From positions 15,686,142 through 15,750,141 of the forward strand of contig CAJINV010000001.1 in assembly GCA_905178155.1 (NCBI GenBank): a stretch of DNA of 64,000 nucleotides. Reading direction: 5' to 3'. The DNA comes from Amoebophrya sp. A120 (taxonomy: Eukaryota; Sar; Dinophyceae; Syndiniales; Amoebophryaceae). The notes under the pieces were generated by a model. The model was not told where the DNA came from. It saw only the letters and a list, made by a program, of their open reading frames with translations, and did not search any database. The position numbers were made by a program, and so were the translations under genes. Position 1 is the first letter of the stretch. Every line of letters starts with the position of its first letter. Below are positions 51,401-60,822 of the stretch, piece after piece.

Positions 51401-51417
51401 TGGTTTAGACTCAGCAT
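45448..51417 (-). CDS. Type II membrane protein with FkbM-like methyltransferase region, 8 exons (6 introners)
   Basis: Exons: 51417-51112, 50785-50732, 50460-48731, 48475-47465, 47177-46588, 46250-46210, 46095-45871, 45609-45448; total 4119 nt, 1372 aa. All introns are introners except the GT-AG intron 48730-48476, which joins two large ORFs in phase (QILR to LEFLAR). After about 140 cytoplasmic residues there is one membrane helix (YVCVAILVVAFVIGTLSVLG). The large lumenal part includes EKHFLIERMQNVTEHGLNGV (about residue 705). Near residues 1160-1215, VTPENILDLLKSKSVP and FELFSLHIDGYDWHVLRRLL, then RVLLIQTS, resemble the D-[IV]-D-G acidic-loop region of FkbM-type SAM-dependent methyltransferases. 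The usual N-terminal GxGxG SAM loop is not obvious. A Golgi-type glycan O-methyltransferase is one inference; the enzyme activity is unproven. Confidence 0.68.
45615..45870. mobile_element. Introner element, family B (IE12)
   Basis: 256 bp, left end TTTCAAATGCAAATGTGTCT (first base of TATC motif changed), right end TATCAAATGCAAAAATGTCT; duplication CATGT/CACGT, one mismatch. In the FkbM-like gene. Confidence 0.85.
46101..46209. mobile_element. Introner element, family E (IE13)
   Basis: 109 bp, the smallest copy, almost all inverted repeat: TATCCAGGAAAAAACACCC on both strands. Perfect duplication TCTCG. Two GCATGACAAA motifs lie between the arms. Confidence 0.9.
46256..46587. mobile_element. 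Introner element, family F (IE14)
   Basis: 332 bp, the largest introner here. Arms contain AGGAAAAATCCCCCCTCCCC; duplication TCGGG/TCGGA, one mismatch. Separated from IE13 by a 41-nt exon plus duplication. Confidence 0.85.
47183..47464. mobile_element. Introner element, family G (IE15)
   Basis: 282 bp, arms TATCATTTGCAAAAACGTCC and TATCCTGTGCAAAAACATCC, then CCACCCCAGAG; perfect duplication ATGGA. Confidence 0.9.
50466..50731. mobile_element. Introner element, family B (IE16)
   Basis: 266 bp, arms TATCAAATGCAAAA(G/A)TGTCT followed by GGGTCTGGAAGAGTGC; perfect duplication ACAGG. Interior resembles IE9 in reverse orientation. Confidence 0.92.
50791..51111. mobile_element. Introner element, family F (IE17)
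   Basis: 321 bp, arms TATCATAAAGAAAAACTCCC and TATCAAAAGGAAAAATTCTC leading to CCCTCCCCATAT; perfect duplication CTGCG. First introner of the FkbM-like gene. Confidence 0.9.
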
Positions 51418-51553
51418 GAAGCAAGTGTGTTCAACAAAGGAAAGGACGACGCTCTGTATTTTTCTCGTAGCGAAATTCGGTTTGCGTCAATATCCACGCG
51501 TCGTGTGAAGGCGGTTCTGCTCGAGGAATGAAGATGACGTAGAGACAGCCTAT

Positions 51554-51721
51554 TCAGGTTACAGCTCCAGCTTCTTCGAGATGAAGCTCTTTCAAGTCAG
51601 CGCCGTTCGCAATAAAGGCAACGAAGGCAACAAGGAACGCGACGTAGAGCCACAGAGCACAACAACACGAGGCAACATTGTGGAAGGTGAAAAACGCAGG
51701 AATCGTGATCTGAAAGGCCAT
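51554..51721 (-). CDS. Possible very small membrane protein (55 aa)
   Basis: From an ATG at 51721 the frame gives MAFQITIPAFFTFHNVASCC, then a strongly hydrophobic span ALWLYVAFLVAFVAFIANG and an acidic tail ELHLEEAGAV. It lies between the FkbM-like gene and EMC1, on the same strand. A hydrophobic span of this quality is unlikely in random intergenic DNA, but the frame could also be part of a larger spliced gene. No family recognised with confidence. Confidence 0.35.
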   Translation of the reverse strand: MAFQITIPAFFTFHNVASCCCALWLYVAFLVAFVAFIANGADLKELHLEEAGAVT

Positions 51722-52383
51722 GCTTGTTTTTAGTATGGAATGAAGTAGAAAGGGTAGCTGATTACACAGGACGAGAGGCTTTTTCACGACCGTTGTGGTT
51801 GTGGATGTTGTTGTAAATGGCAATATTAAACTTATAGGGCCGCCGACCTAGAGATAAAGTCCGTCGCGTGCTGCATAGGCAGCGCGGAAAGCAGGATATC
51901 CGTCGTCCATAAAGTGCTCTTTGCCTTTGTTTCGGTGGAGTCAAATTTATGAATTAACCCCTGCTACTAGTATCTCGAAATCAAATGCATTTTTCATGAT
52001 TGAACCTAAGCTGTCCACGAATAGTGCACAGCACGAAAACGAAGGAAAAAATGGCTATGGCAGTGTTTTCACTATAACTACGAACAGGTGGACCAGAACA
52101 CGAAGACCTTGCACTTTTTTCTTCTTGTCGCTAGTATTGCTATATGTGCTTGTCTTCTTGTGAATATGATGTACTTATTCACGAATGCGTCGCATTCTCT
52201 TGGTATCATCTATCGCTTCTTTTTGTACTTCTTGTTGGGGTTCGCTTTTATGATTTTTTCATCGGTCTTCACGAGGACTTCCTGGGGTTGCTTCAGGCAC
52301 GCAGCAATGCGCAATGGGAGGAACGGCTGCTACCACAATCTCCGCCAACTACATATAGAGATGAGAGTGGCTGGAGGCATGAT
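51722..52383. other. Intergenic, no gene seen
   Basis: About 660 bp between the tiny membrane ORF and the EMC1 stop. Plus-strand ORFs over the EMC1 end are antisense shadows. Confidence 0.45.
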
Positions 52384-55300
52384 TCACTTCCACCTGTCTT
52401 TCAGAGTTTTGTACCTGACAAGCCTCTGGGTGACGACCCACGCCACGAAAGTTATGCCTCCGGACGTGTACAAAACCGTGAAGTCGAAAGCCTCTCCGAG
52501 TATGTCGTAGGCGTTGCTTGGTCTTACCGGGGCGAAGAACAGATCGAGGCCGTAGGCGAAGGAAAAGCTAGTGGATTCGAGGGAGGTGGGGGAGGAGGCG
52601 AATTTCGTCGTTCGCACGGGAACGTAGTAAGAAAGCACGTCGGTCGGCTGCACCACGAGGAGCGGCATGTAGGGGATCATCACGTCGTCCTTCGTCACTT
52701 GCAGGTTCTTCGGGAGGCTCTGGGTGCGTGCTTTGTCCTCGGTGCCTGTGGATTGGTGTGCGACGATTCGAGGATTTCATGTTTAAATTCAGACAGAAGT
52801 AGACCACGAAGAGCACAAAAGTGAAAAAGGGAAGGAGTGAGCTCATGTGCATCTGCTAGGATTTTTGGCAAGATCTCCAAATGATCACGCACGACCACGA
52901 GCTAAAGACAGTATAAAACATCTCCCTCACCATCGGGTAGTTTCAGTGGCCTTCTTGGGTTAAGCCACTGGTCCTTGTTCAGCTTGACGACTTGCTCCGA
53001 GTTCGCCAGACTGAACAGCACCGCTTTCTGTGTGATTCCCTTGGCTGTGGTGGTGATCCCGAGCCCCTGCACGCGGTGCGGAAAAATGAAAGTTTGGTGG
53101 ATCGCCACGGGTGTATCGAGGTGGAAAGCGCTGCGCGGGGGCGGTTCCGCGCCGAACAACAGTTTCCAAGCCCCTTGGTCCTCCTGGTTCTCGTATAGGT
53201 CCACCACGTAGATCTCGTACCTGTCGATTGATGTTTGTTGTGTCAGGATCGTCGTGATCGTAAAGAACAGCCTATTTGCTGAAAAAAAAGCAGCCACAAC
53301 TCCCTGTCCTGAACATGAACATGATGCAACTACAGCACTGCGCATAAATTTTAAAAAGTATGTCGCGCCGATAGCAGAAACATTCAACATCCCGCTCACC
53401 TAGAATTCGCTTGGCTCCAGTAATGCAACAGTGCCCAGTTTTCCGCAGTGAGGAAATTTATCGGGCCCGTTCCGCTTGGAATTCTGCCCTGATGTAAAAT
53501 TTGTCCGCTGACGGCATTCAGAAGGTACAGCGTCAACCCGCTGCCGTCGTTTTTCTCGGTTACCACCGTCACCATATTTGGATCCAAGAAGCGAAACATT
53601 ACGCTTGCGTCCCCCCTGACGTGGACCGGGACGACGTGCTGGTTCGATTTCAGCAGGCTCTCCTGGTGCCCAAGCACGGTTTCACTCAGGTCGCCAAAAT
53701 CCAAATTCCACGTCTCCTGCTTCTCCAGAGAGTCGGATTGCAGTGCGTAGCCGCTCATCTTGTTCTCCACCATATCGTACCCGTACAGACCCGTGGGGAG
53801 AGCCTGATTATATAGAAAAGATGAAACTTTGGGTGTAAGGACAGAAGTAGACAGTGATGCGTTTACGTTGCTTTAGAGTCAATGAATAAATACTATCGAG
53901 CATCATGTTTGCACGCACATCATTCAGCACGGAGCAAATCACTACCTGTGGCTCGGCCGCCTTAGTGTCTAGCTGGGTGAACACGGCCTTCGTGGCTGCG
54001 GTGGAGGTGTACATCACTCCAGTGTCGGTGATCTGCGTCAGTTTTTCCGGCACGCCGGGCAGCTGCACTTTTTTCGTCACTTTTCCCGTCCGTGGTGCGA
54101 GGAGGAACAGCACTCCACCGAGCTCCGCAACAAGCTTCTCGGTGCTGTCAGGATCGGCGGAGGGCAGCATCGCCAAACGACCCGTCGACGCGGGGGCTGT
54201 GCTTTCATCAGCAGTGAGGTAACGAGACCAGACCTAGAAGTTTCATTCATAGTCACGACATTGAAGAACTATTTCGAGGAGTGCACGAACCCTCAAGCTC
54301 TTGTGGCTGTGAGTGCTAGCAATGGCAAGAATGCAGCAAAAACATTTGTCATTGAACGGAAGAAAATTCAATCATCACTGCCATTTCGACGAAGCGATAA
54401 AACACATCACATACCAGCGCGCCCGTCGGTGCGTCTATGGCGTACACCTTGCGCGCCTCTGCGGAGAGCCCAAAGATCAGCTGGTTGCCGTCATAGGTCC
54501 GCAGCGTTTCCGCCGACTTTGGTACGGTCACCGTGGCGCCCATCACGATCGTGGGGTCGAATTTCAGCTTCGGTAGCTGCGGCTGCGCGGCAGCGGCCTC
54601 CTTGGCCTGCTTCATCGCGAGCGGCGGGACGAGAATGCCGATGATTACCTGCGAGATGTTCTCCAGCGTCTGGGCAAAGGCCGTCAGTTTCTGCGTCAGG
54701 ATCTCTGCAATGGCTTCTGGGCTGAACTTCGGGGCGGTCGTCGCCTGTTTCGGACTGCTGCTTTTTTTGTTTGCTGTCGAAATCAGGGCGTCCGAGCCAA
54801 TTCCGACGTTCCAAAACCTGGCGTCGACCAAGCTCCCCAGCCCCTCCTCTCGTGTCCACACATCCTTCCCGTCTTTCTCGACCACGCGAAGCTGGTGGCC
54901 CTGCTCGGCGTATACGAGCAACTTGCCGGACTTTTCCGCGAGGTAGGAAGGAGGAGCGTCGAGCGCGATTGCGACGCCGTAGGAATCTGTTTTCTTCTGC
55001 GCGAGCACGTCCCAAGATTGGATGGCGAGCAGACCTGGTGGTGCAGTGGAAAAATGTGGAAATCATAATTGAAGGTTCGAGAGAAGTGATCCTGCCTCAT
55101 GATGTTATTCTCAAGTGTTGGAACTGGACGTAGATTCCGATTTCGATACAAATACAACGCAGTCTACGGGCGTCAGTCCTATACCTCTGTTATCCGGTGA
55201 CTGCTCTGCGATCATGGTTTTCCTTTCATCGGTTTCGCTCGACGGTGCCCGCTGGACGGGGACAAGGGTGCTTCCCTTTGCGGTATGCAGTGTGACAACC

Positions 55301-56517
55301 TTGTTTTCACCGGTAAGACATGCCAGGCTGGACTGCCGGTTTTTATCTGCCGCCTTCGTGGACGCGATGAAGCAGTTCGTGTCCGGAAGAGGAACGAGAG
55401 CTTTGCCCGCCAGGGTCTTTTGATCACCGGAAAGCGCAACAGCCTCCCCCGTGATGCTGCTGTAAGCGGAGACGGAAGAAGAATCGAGCAACAAGGAGTA
55501 ATCTGCCAGTCGCACCACGCTCTCCTTTGCACTGCCCACATTGACTTCGCGAAAGGAAGGCCTGAGGGAGTTTTTTTTTTCAAATTGCCCAGCCTTTTCG
55601 TCGCAAAACCCTCCATGTTCTTGTTCTTGAGTGAGTATCACAAGTGGAAAACCAAAGTAGAGATAGCGAAGGGTCAGCAGCAGCAGCACGCAAAAAACGT
55701 CTGATACTTCTTTTCCGGAGACTGCGCAGTGCTGCGTATGAGTAGCCCTTTTGTGTCGATGACGGACAGTGTCTCGGTGATTTCGAACTTTCCTGATAGT
55801 GCCGCTACAGTCTCGGTCCAAAGGGGCTCGCCCTTGGAAGCACTCAAAGCGGAAAGGGCACTGGCGCCGCTTTGCGCTGAATGCGCGACCACCACCTGGT
55901 TGCCGTCAACGACCGCGAGTTTGCCCGTGGCGCCGTCACTAGAAATGCGCTTTTCCCAGACAAGCTCTCCACTTGCGGTGGCCTCGAAGCAGCTTACGGT
56001 CAAAACACCTGAGAAGTGTAAACAAAAGCTGTATTAATACAATCGTGCTGGATTCGCATAAGCGACGATCTGACTCTTTCTCTTCCAGGGAACGCGGTCG
56101 CGGAGCATCCATGCCATTACTCGCTCGGCGCAAAGACTTTTTGCTTCAGATTATTCCTTTACACTTACCTTCTGCGGCCGCGGTGGGCTCAGTCGCAAGG
56201 ATAAAGGCCTTTGCCTTGTCGTCATCTAGGGTAGCATCCAGAATGGTTCTGTTTTCCAACACCTTGCGCCATCCGAGCTTGCCCGTGCTCCATGACACCA
56301 GCGCTATCACGTTGGGCCGCGAGACGGTGAGGACAGCTTTTTTTGTGTGCAAAAACTTAAAGGGACCCCCGATATTGTGTCTGGCCCAATCCCATCGGCC
56401 AATTTCGTCCAGAAAGAGCGCGCTGGCGAGCTGGAGTGTGAGGGCCACTGAAAAAGCGGAAAATATCCTCCATCGGGTTGGCGCTCGTCGGCTGCAGAAC
56501 GCAAGCCAAGAAGACAT
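52384..56517 (-). CDS. EMC1: ER membrane protein complex subunit 1 (EMC1), 8 exons
   Basis: Exons: 56517-56169, 56008-55708, 55561-55185, 55034-54415, 54233-53946, 53803-53400, 53220-52931, 52745-52384; total 2991 nt, 996 aa, close to human EMC1 (993 aa). All seven introns are GT-AG and in phase. EMC1 is the largest lumenal subunit of the EMC insertase, which places tail-anchored and multipass proteins in the ER membrane. After a signal peptide (FSAFSVALTLQLASALFLDE), ALFLDEIGRWDW starts the beta-propeller. VPVHVRGDASVMFRFLDPN and AENWALLHYWSQ are conserved core segments. HQTFIFP...GIT and LNPRRP follow, and the C-terminus has IPYMPLLVV, TSLESTSFSFAYGLDLFF and a final membrane helix with KTLKDRW. 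No introners occur in this gene. Confidence 0.96.
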
Positions 56518-57430
56518 CTTGTGGTAGCCCTAGCCGAATTATTCGGCTGGATAATTGCTGTCAACTTTACCCTGCTTACCTTGCTCAATGCACCAGCTTC
56601 AAGAGGGGCCTGGCCTCGAACAACAACAAGGTGATTAAAATTACATGCTGAAAAGACAGACTCACTTGTTTCAAAAAACCGCTAGTGTCGTCGTCGACGT
56701 GTACAACGATTCATTGTGTCGCTAAAAATTCAGATGTCGCTGTCGCTGAAATACACTTGCTCGCAATGGATCCTTCTTTCGCTCAATATTGATCAGCTTG
56801 TCATACTGACAGTTGAAAAAAAAGCCTAAGAATAGCAGAAGATCTTGAACTGCGAGATGACATTGTGATGTGTGTGGCAAAACGTAAAAAGATGATCCAT
56901 ATGCCAAGAACTTTTTCGTATGTGCTTCTGCAGCTAGATGGATCTTTTTGTTTAACGACCACAGACTTACATTTCGTTTTCTGCATCGGCGAAAAGAATG
57001 AACGTCATTGCAATGAGAGGATGTGGTCCAAGTCCTCTTTCTGATTCTCCTGTTGCGTTTTCTCAACATCGATAGTAGATTCAGTTCTGCTATTACTAGC
57101 TGAAATCTCCTGCTCCAGTTGTAGCTCGGTTTTTCTCTTATCTATCTTCGATAAAATCTCCCTGTGCGAGTGCAAGGACCTCGAAAGAAGTCTGAAGCAC
57201 TAGCTTTGAGAAAAAGTGTAACGCTAACGCCGATGGGTCCAGCACTAAATCAAATCTTCATCAGACGCCAAGCGTGTTTCCCTTTCCCTGGAATGGCATG
57301 AAGCTCTGGGTTACCGGTGAAGGGGCGGTGGGCAACGTTCCATACAGTTGTGAAGTGTATGAGCCACCTGTGAGGTAGTTTTTCCAAATTTTCGTTGATT
57401 ATCGATCCATTTCGATGATGCTATCCATCC
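56518..57430. other. Intergenic, no supported gene
   Basis: About 910 bp upstream of EMC1. A basic 115-codon minus ORF (56722-57069) has no coding signature. Confidence 0.45.
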
Positions 57431-57976
57431 TCATGCATTTGCATCCAAAAGTAAGAAGTGAAGCTGGAGACGAAGACGAACGCACGCAAGAAAAAAAGAT
57501 ATACCACCTCCGCCCCTCCCGCTATTGCGATCATCGCCCCCTGAGGACGCATTTTGGTCGTTGTAGATCTGGTAGACCATGATGCTGACCGTGAGCATGC
57601 TGAGCATCCCGCCGATCAGGACCGCAGACACGAAGTTGCCCTCGAACCCGTTACTGGCGCCGAAGATGTGGATTCCCGGGGGCAGATGGACGATGCGGTC
57701 GATGAACTGCACGACTTCCAGGATGCCGTTGATGAAGCAAATGATGCCCCACGACATCAAGCATTGCATGTCCACACTGCTTTCCCGGAGGCAAAAGTAC
57801 CCACAAAACGCGATCAAGCCGGTCATGAAGCCGTGCATTATCTCCAGCAGCATGAACATCTGGACGGCGGAAGAGAGCGCCATCAGAGTAGCAAGCACAA
57901 AGAACGTATTTCGAAACGCCAGCGCCTTTTGCGTCGGGTAGGGGCTAACCCCCACACTGGGCAGGGGAATCACCAT
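57431..57976 (-). CDS. Four-helix membrane protein, unknown
   Basis: The ATG at 57976 opens a frame with four hydrophobic spans: NTFFVLATLMALSSAVQMFM, MHGFMTGLIAFCGYFC, CLMSWGIICFINGILEVV, and VSAVLIGGMLSMLTVSIMVY. This hairpin-pair layout resembles small tetraspanning vesicle proteins, but no signature motif is present. The last 20 codons after GRGGGG read into a GTGGTAT donor-like site and may be intron, so the true C-terminus is uncertain. Confidence 0.6.
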   Translation of the reverse strand: MVIPLPSVGVSPYPTQKALAFRNTFFVLATLMALSSAVQMFMLLEIMHGFMTGLIAFCGYFCLRESSVDMQCLMSWGIICFINGILEVVQFIDRIVHLPPGIHIFGASNGFEGNFVSAVLIGGMLSMLTVSIMVYQIYNDQNASSGGDDRNSGRGGGGISFFLACVRLRLQLHFLLLDANA

Positions 57977-58505
57977 CTTGTTGTACCAATCGCTCTACTT
58001 AGCGGACGCAAAGAGAGGACAATCACATTTGCTCTTTCTATTCTTTCACGTTCAAAAAACCCGAGGTCTACCAATCCGAAAAGGAAAAATGAAGCACATC
58101 AAGTGAGAAATAATACAGATTCAGGTTCATCCCCTTCCCACAGAAAGGAAAACTACTCCGGATGGTAATCTATGATATCTTGCTCTTGCAGCTGGAAGGC
58201 TTTTTAGATTTAGCTTTCACTTTCTCTCGCCCTCAGCGCACGACAACTAGAACTTTCAATAGTTGTTATTTTGAAATTTGCCGACAAGCAGAACACGAAC
58301 GAGTCGATTAATCGAGGTCGAAAAAACGCTCGAAGTTTCATCATCGCGACTTGTTGATGATGGCTCAATGTACCACTAGGAACGTGCGCAATCGAGTGAA
58401 TTCTCATCCATCTACATGCATTTTTTATTTTTTTCCTGTATCTAAATCTATGTATTGGAATAAAGGACGTCGATGCCGAAAAGAAGTCAAGTGATCTTTT
58501 TCCCC
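57977..58505. other. Intergenic, no gene seen
   Basis: About 530 bp, nothing recognised. Confidence 0.4.
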
Positions 58506-59846
58506 TCACCCTTTTGCGTTTTTCGCGACCTGCTTCTGCACGCTGTCTACGTTGAAATTTTTCAACTTTTTTTCATCCTCCGAGCTGCTGGATGAATCGC
58601 TGGAACTACTTGACCCTTGCGCAATCGACGCTTTCTTCGTGGACGTAGGCGAACTTACCGGGGAGGCTGCCCGACTGCCGGATATTATGGACGACTTTTT
58701 CGCCGAAGCTGCGTCCTCTTCACTGCTTTCGTCTCCGCCTGACAGCATGTTTCTCAATTCGTCCTCAGACTGCTCTTCCTCTTTTTTCTTTTTGAGCAAA
58801 TTCGGATCGACCCAGTTGTCCAGCCCCATCATACTCGCGAAGGCGTTGCTGGTTTCGGCGGTCGGCTTTTCCTTTTTCTTCAAGTACCAGGAAGAAAAGT
58901 CCCCCAGTTCCTGCTCCAACTTTAGCAGTTTCTTCTCCTGCCCGTGGTTCACGTTCAGCAGCGAGAAGAAAATCACGGGCGGGTACTCTTCGAATCTTTC
59001 GGTTATCAAGTCGAAAAACTCCTTCATCAGCTCCTGCTCCACCTCTTCGTTCTCCGCCACATCCTTCGCCAGTGTCATGATCCGCTCCGGTAATTTTGGC
59101 TTGGTCATCGCGTTGTTCCACTCTTTCGAGACGAAACACTGCCACGGCTTTTCCAACTCCGCCATCTCGGCGGCGAGTTTGCGCAGGAAAGCGTCTACTT
59201 TTTTCTGTAATTCCCACAGCCTATCCTTACGGTCCTGTTCGTCCTCTTCGAGGACGCGGGGCATGACGGACAGCAGCGTTTCGAACACCAGCCAGAGCAA
59301 TTCGTCCAGATAGGGGTCGATCACGTATTCCTGCACTTTCAGCTGCATCCGCAGCTGTTCGACGGTCAAGAGCTGCTGGAACTGCGACTCCATCTTGATG
59401 CTGTCCTTCCCCTTCTGTCCGTGCGGCTTTTCGAGATACACATCCACCTGTTCTGTTTCGACAAAGACCGCGGGGAAGTCCTCGGCCAGCCGCTCGCAAA
59501 TGATCTCCTTCGTGCGTTTCAAGGACAAGCGGCCGCTCCGGACCACGTCGTCAAAGTCGATCAGGATGGGCGGCGGAGGCTCGAGGCCGAGCAGACCCTT
59601 CTTGTGGATCTCGAGCGCGATTCCGGACCGCATCGCCCACTCGTCCGGCCGGCCTTTCTTGTCTTCGTCGTCGTCGCCTTTCTTCCGATTTTCCTCATCC
59701 GAAGACTCCAACCCCGTGGGCCTCTTTCCTTCCAGTTCCGGAAAACTGACCTCAAACAGCCGGGCCTTCATACGTGCCTGCCGCTCCTCCTTCGTCAGCG
59801 GTACCCGCTGTTTCGCCTTCGCCTTACCTTTCGCTTTTGGCGGCAT
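58506..59846 (-). CDS. Charged helical protein of 446 aa, unknown
   Basis: Single exon from ATG 59846. The N-terminus is Lys/Ala-rich (MPPKAKGKAKAK). An acidic linker and a helical core rich in Leu/Glu/Lys follow, with a Pro-rich turn LLGLEPPPPILIDF near residue 85. The C-terminal third is Ser/Glu-rich, with repeats of acidic Ser. A long uninterrupted frame and consistent codon use support coding. I recognise no domain; a scaffolding or nucleic-acid-associated role would be a guess. Confidence 0.6.
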   Translation of the reverse strand: MPPKAKGKAKAKQRVPLTKEERQARMKARLFEVSFPELEGKRPTGLESSDEENRKKGDDDEDKKGRPDEWAMRSGIALEIHKKGLLGLEPPPPILIDFDDVVRSGRLSLKRTKEIICERLAEDFPAVFVETEQVDVYLEKPHGQKGKDSIKMESQFQQLLTVEQLRMQLKVQEYVIDPYLDELLWLVFETLLSVMPRVLEEDEQDRKDRLWELQKKVDAFLRKLAAEMAELEKPWQCFVSKEWNNAMTKPKLPERIMTLAKDVAENEEVEQELMKEFFDLITERFEEYPPVIFFSLLNVNHGQEKKLLKLEQELGDFSSWYLKKKEKPTAETSNAFASMMGLDNWVDPNLLKKKKEEEQSEDELRNMLSGGDESSEEDAASAKKSSIISGSRAASPVSSPTSTKKASIAQGSSSSSDSSSSSEDEKKLKNFNVDSVQKQVAKNAKG

Positions 59847-60822
59847 CCTTTACAAAACCATAAGGAGAGAAAAGGTTGGAAACGAGGCGGAGCAGGCCGG
59901 AATCAGAATACTGGGTCTGGGTAAGGTAAGGCTAAGGGTAACTCAAAAAATAAAAAGGTTACGACCATCAACAGAGCTCGAAACACTGGGGGATACCTAG
60001 ATGTTCCTGCAGCGATGAAGTATGTGTGGGTGCGCTGCGTTGATCGACAGGAAAAGCAAACTCATTGAAATTTGTGCCATATATCAGTACCTAGCTTACC
60101 ATAGAGGACGAAAGGGAAGTACTTTAAAGCTTGCACGATTTTGCACGATGGTTGGAATCAGTACGATGTATTGTGGGTATCCCTGTAGACTTCGAAGTTC
60201 GCGGATTGCGCGCGCGCACGCGCACGGAACACCACGGACCGATGAAGGTGCAACATTGCAAAATTCTCTACTGTGGGAACACAACTATTCTTTCAAACCT
60301 GCGCTCGAGCTGCTTGGGCATATGTTCTTGCTGATAGTCAAAATGGGAAAATCCAGAAGCTTCGTGCTTGTCTGCTCCATCGACGCCGATCAGAGTATGG
60401 TCTTGAGAAACAGCACAGCCTTATGTGGTTGTATGTTCGGGAGAGCGTGAACGAGGTTCATTCGATATACCTGTGCTGATGAAACTATGAATTATGACCT
60501 CCTCCAAAAAGACGAACTAGCCAAAGCATCGTAAATCATACCGTGGGTAAGAAAGAGATACCAGAATCACATTCGTCGACAGAGTCACTGCTACTGCATA
60601 CAATAACGAAGAGCACTATCATGTACACTAGTCACGAGCAGTGTAGTACAACTGAAATATTTGAAAAAAAGAAAACTCTTGGGAATAGTGAGAGCAAAAA
60701 AGATCTTTGGGTGTGTTATTCGTGCTAATATGCTGCATTTGGTATATAGTAGAGCCGGGAAAACCAGGGCGAGGCTATATGTATCTGTGAATACCGCAGT
60801 AGCAGTACTAGTACTAGGTAGA
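59847..60822. other. Intergenic, no gene seen
   Basis: About 980 bp downstream of the C45-type gene. Plus-strand ORFs here are short and Cys/Arg-rich with no domain. Confidence 0.45.
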
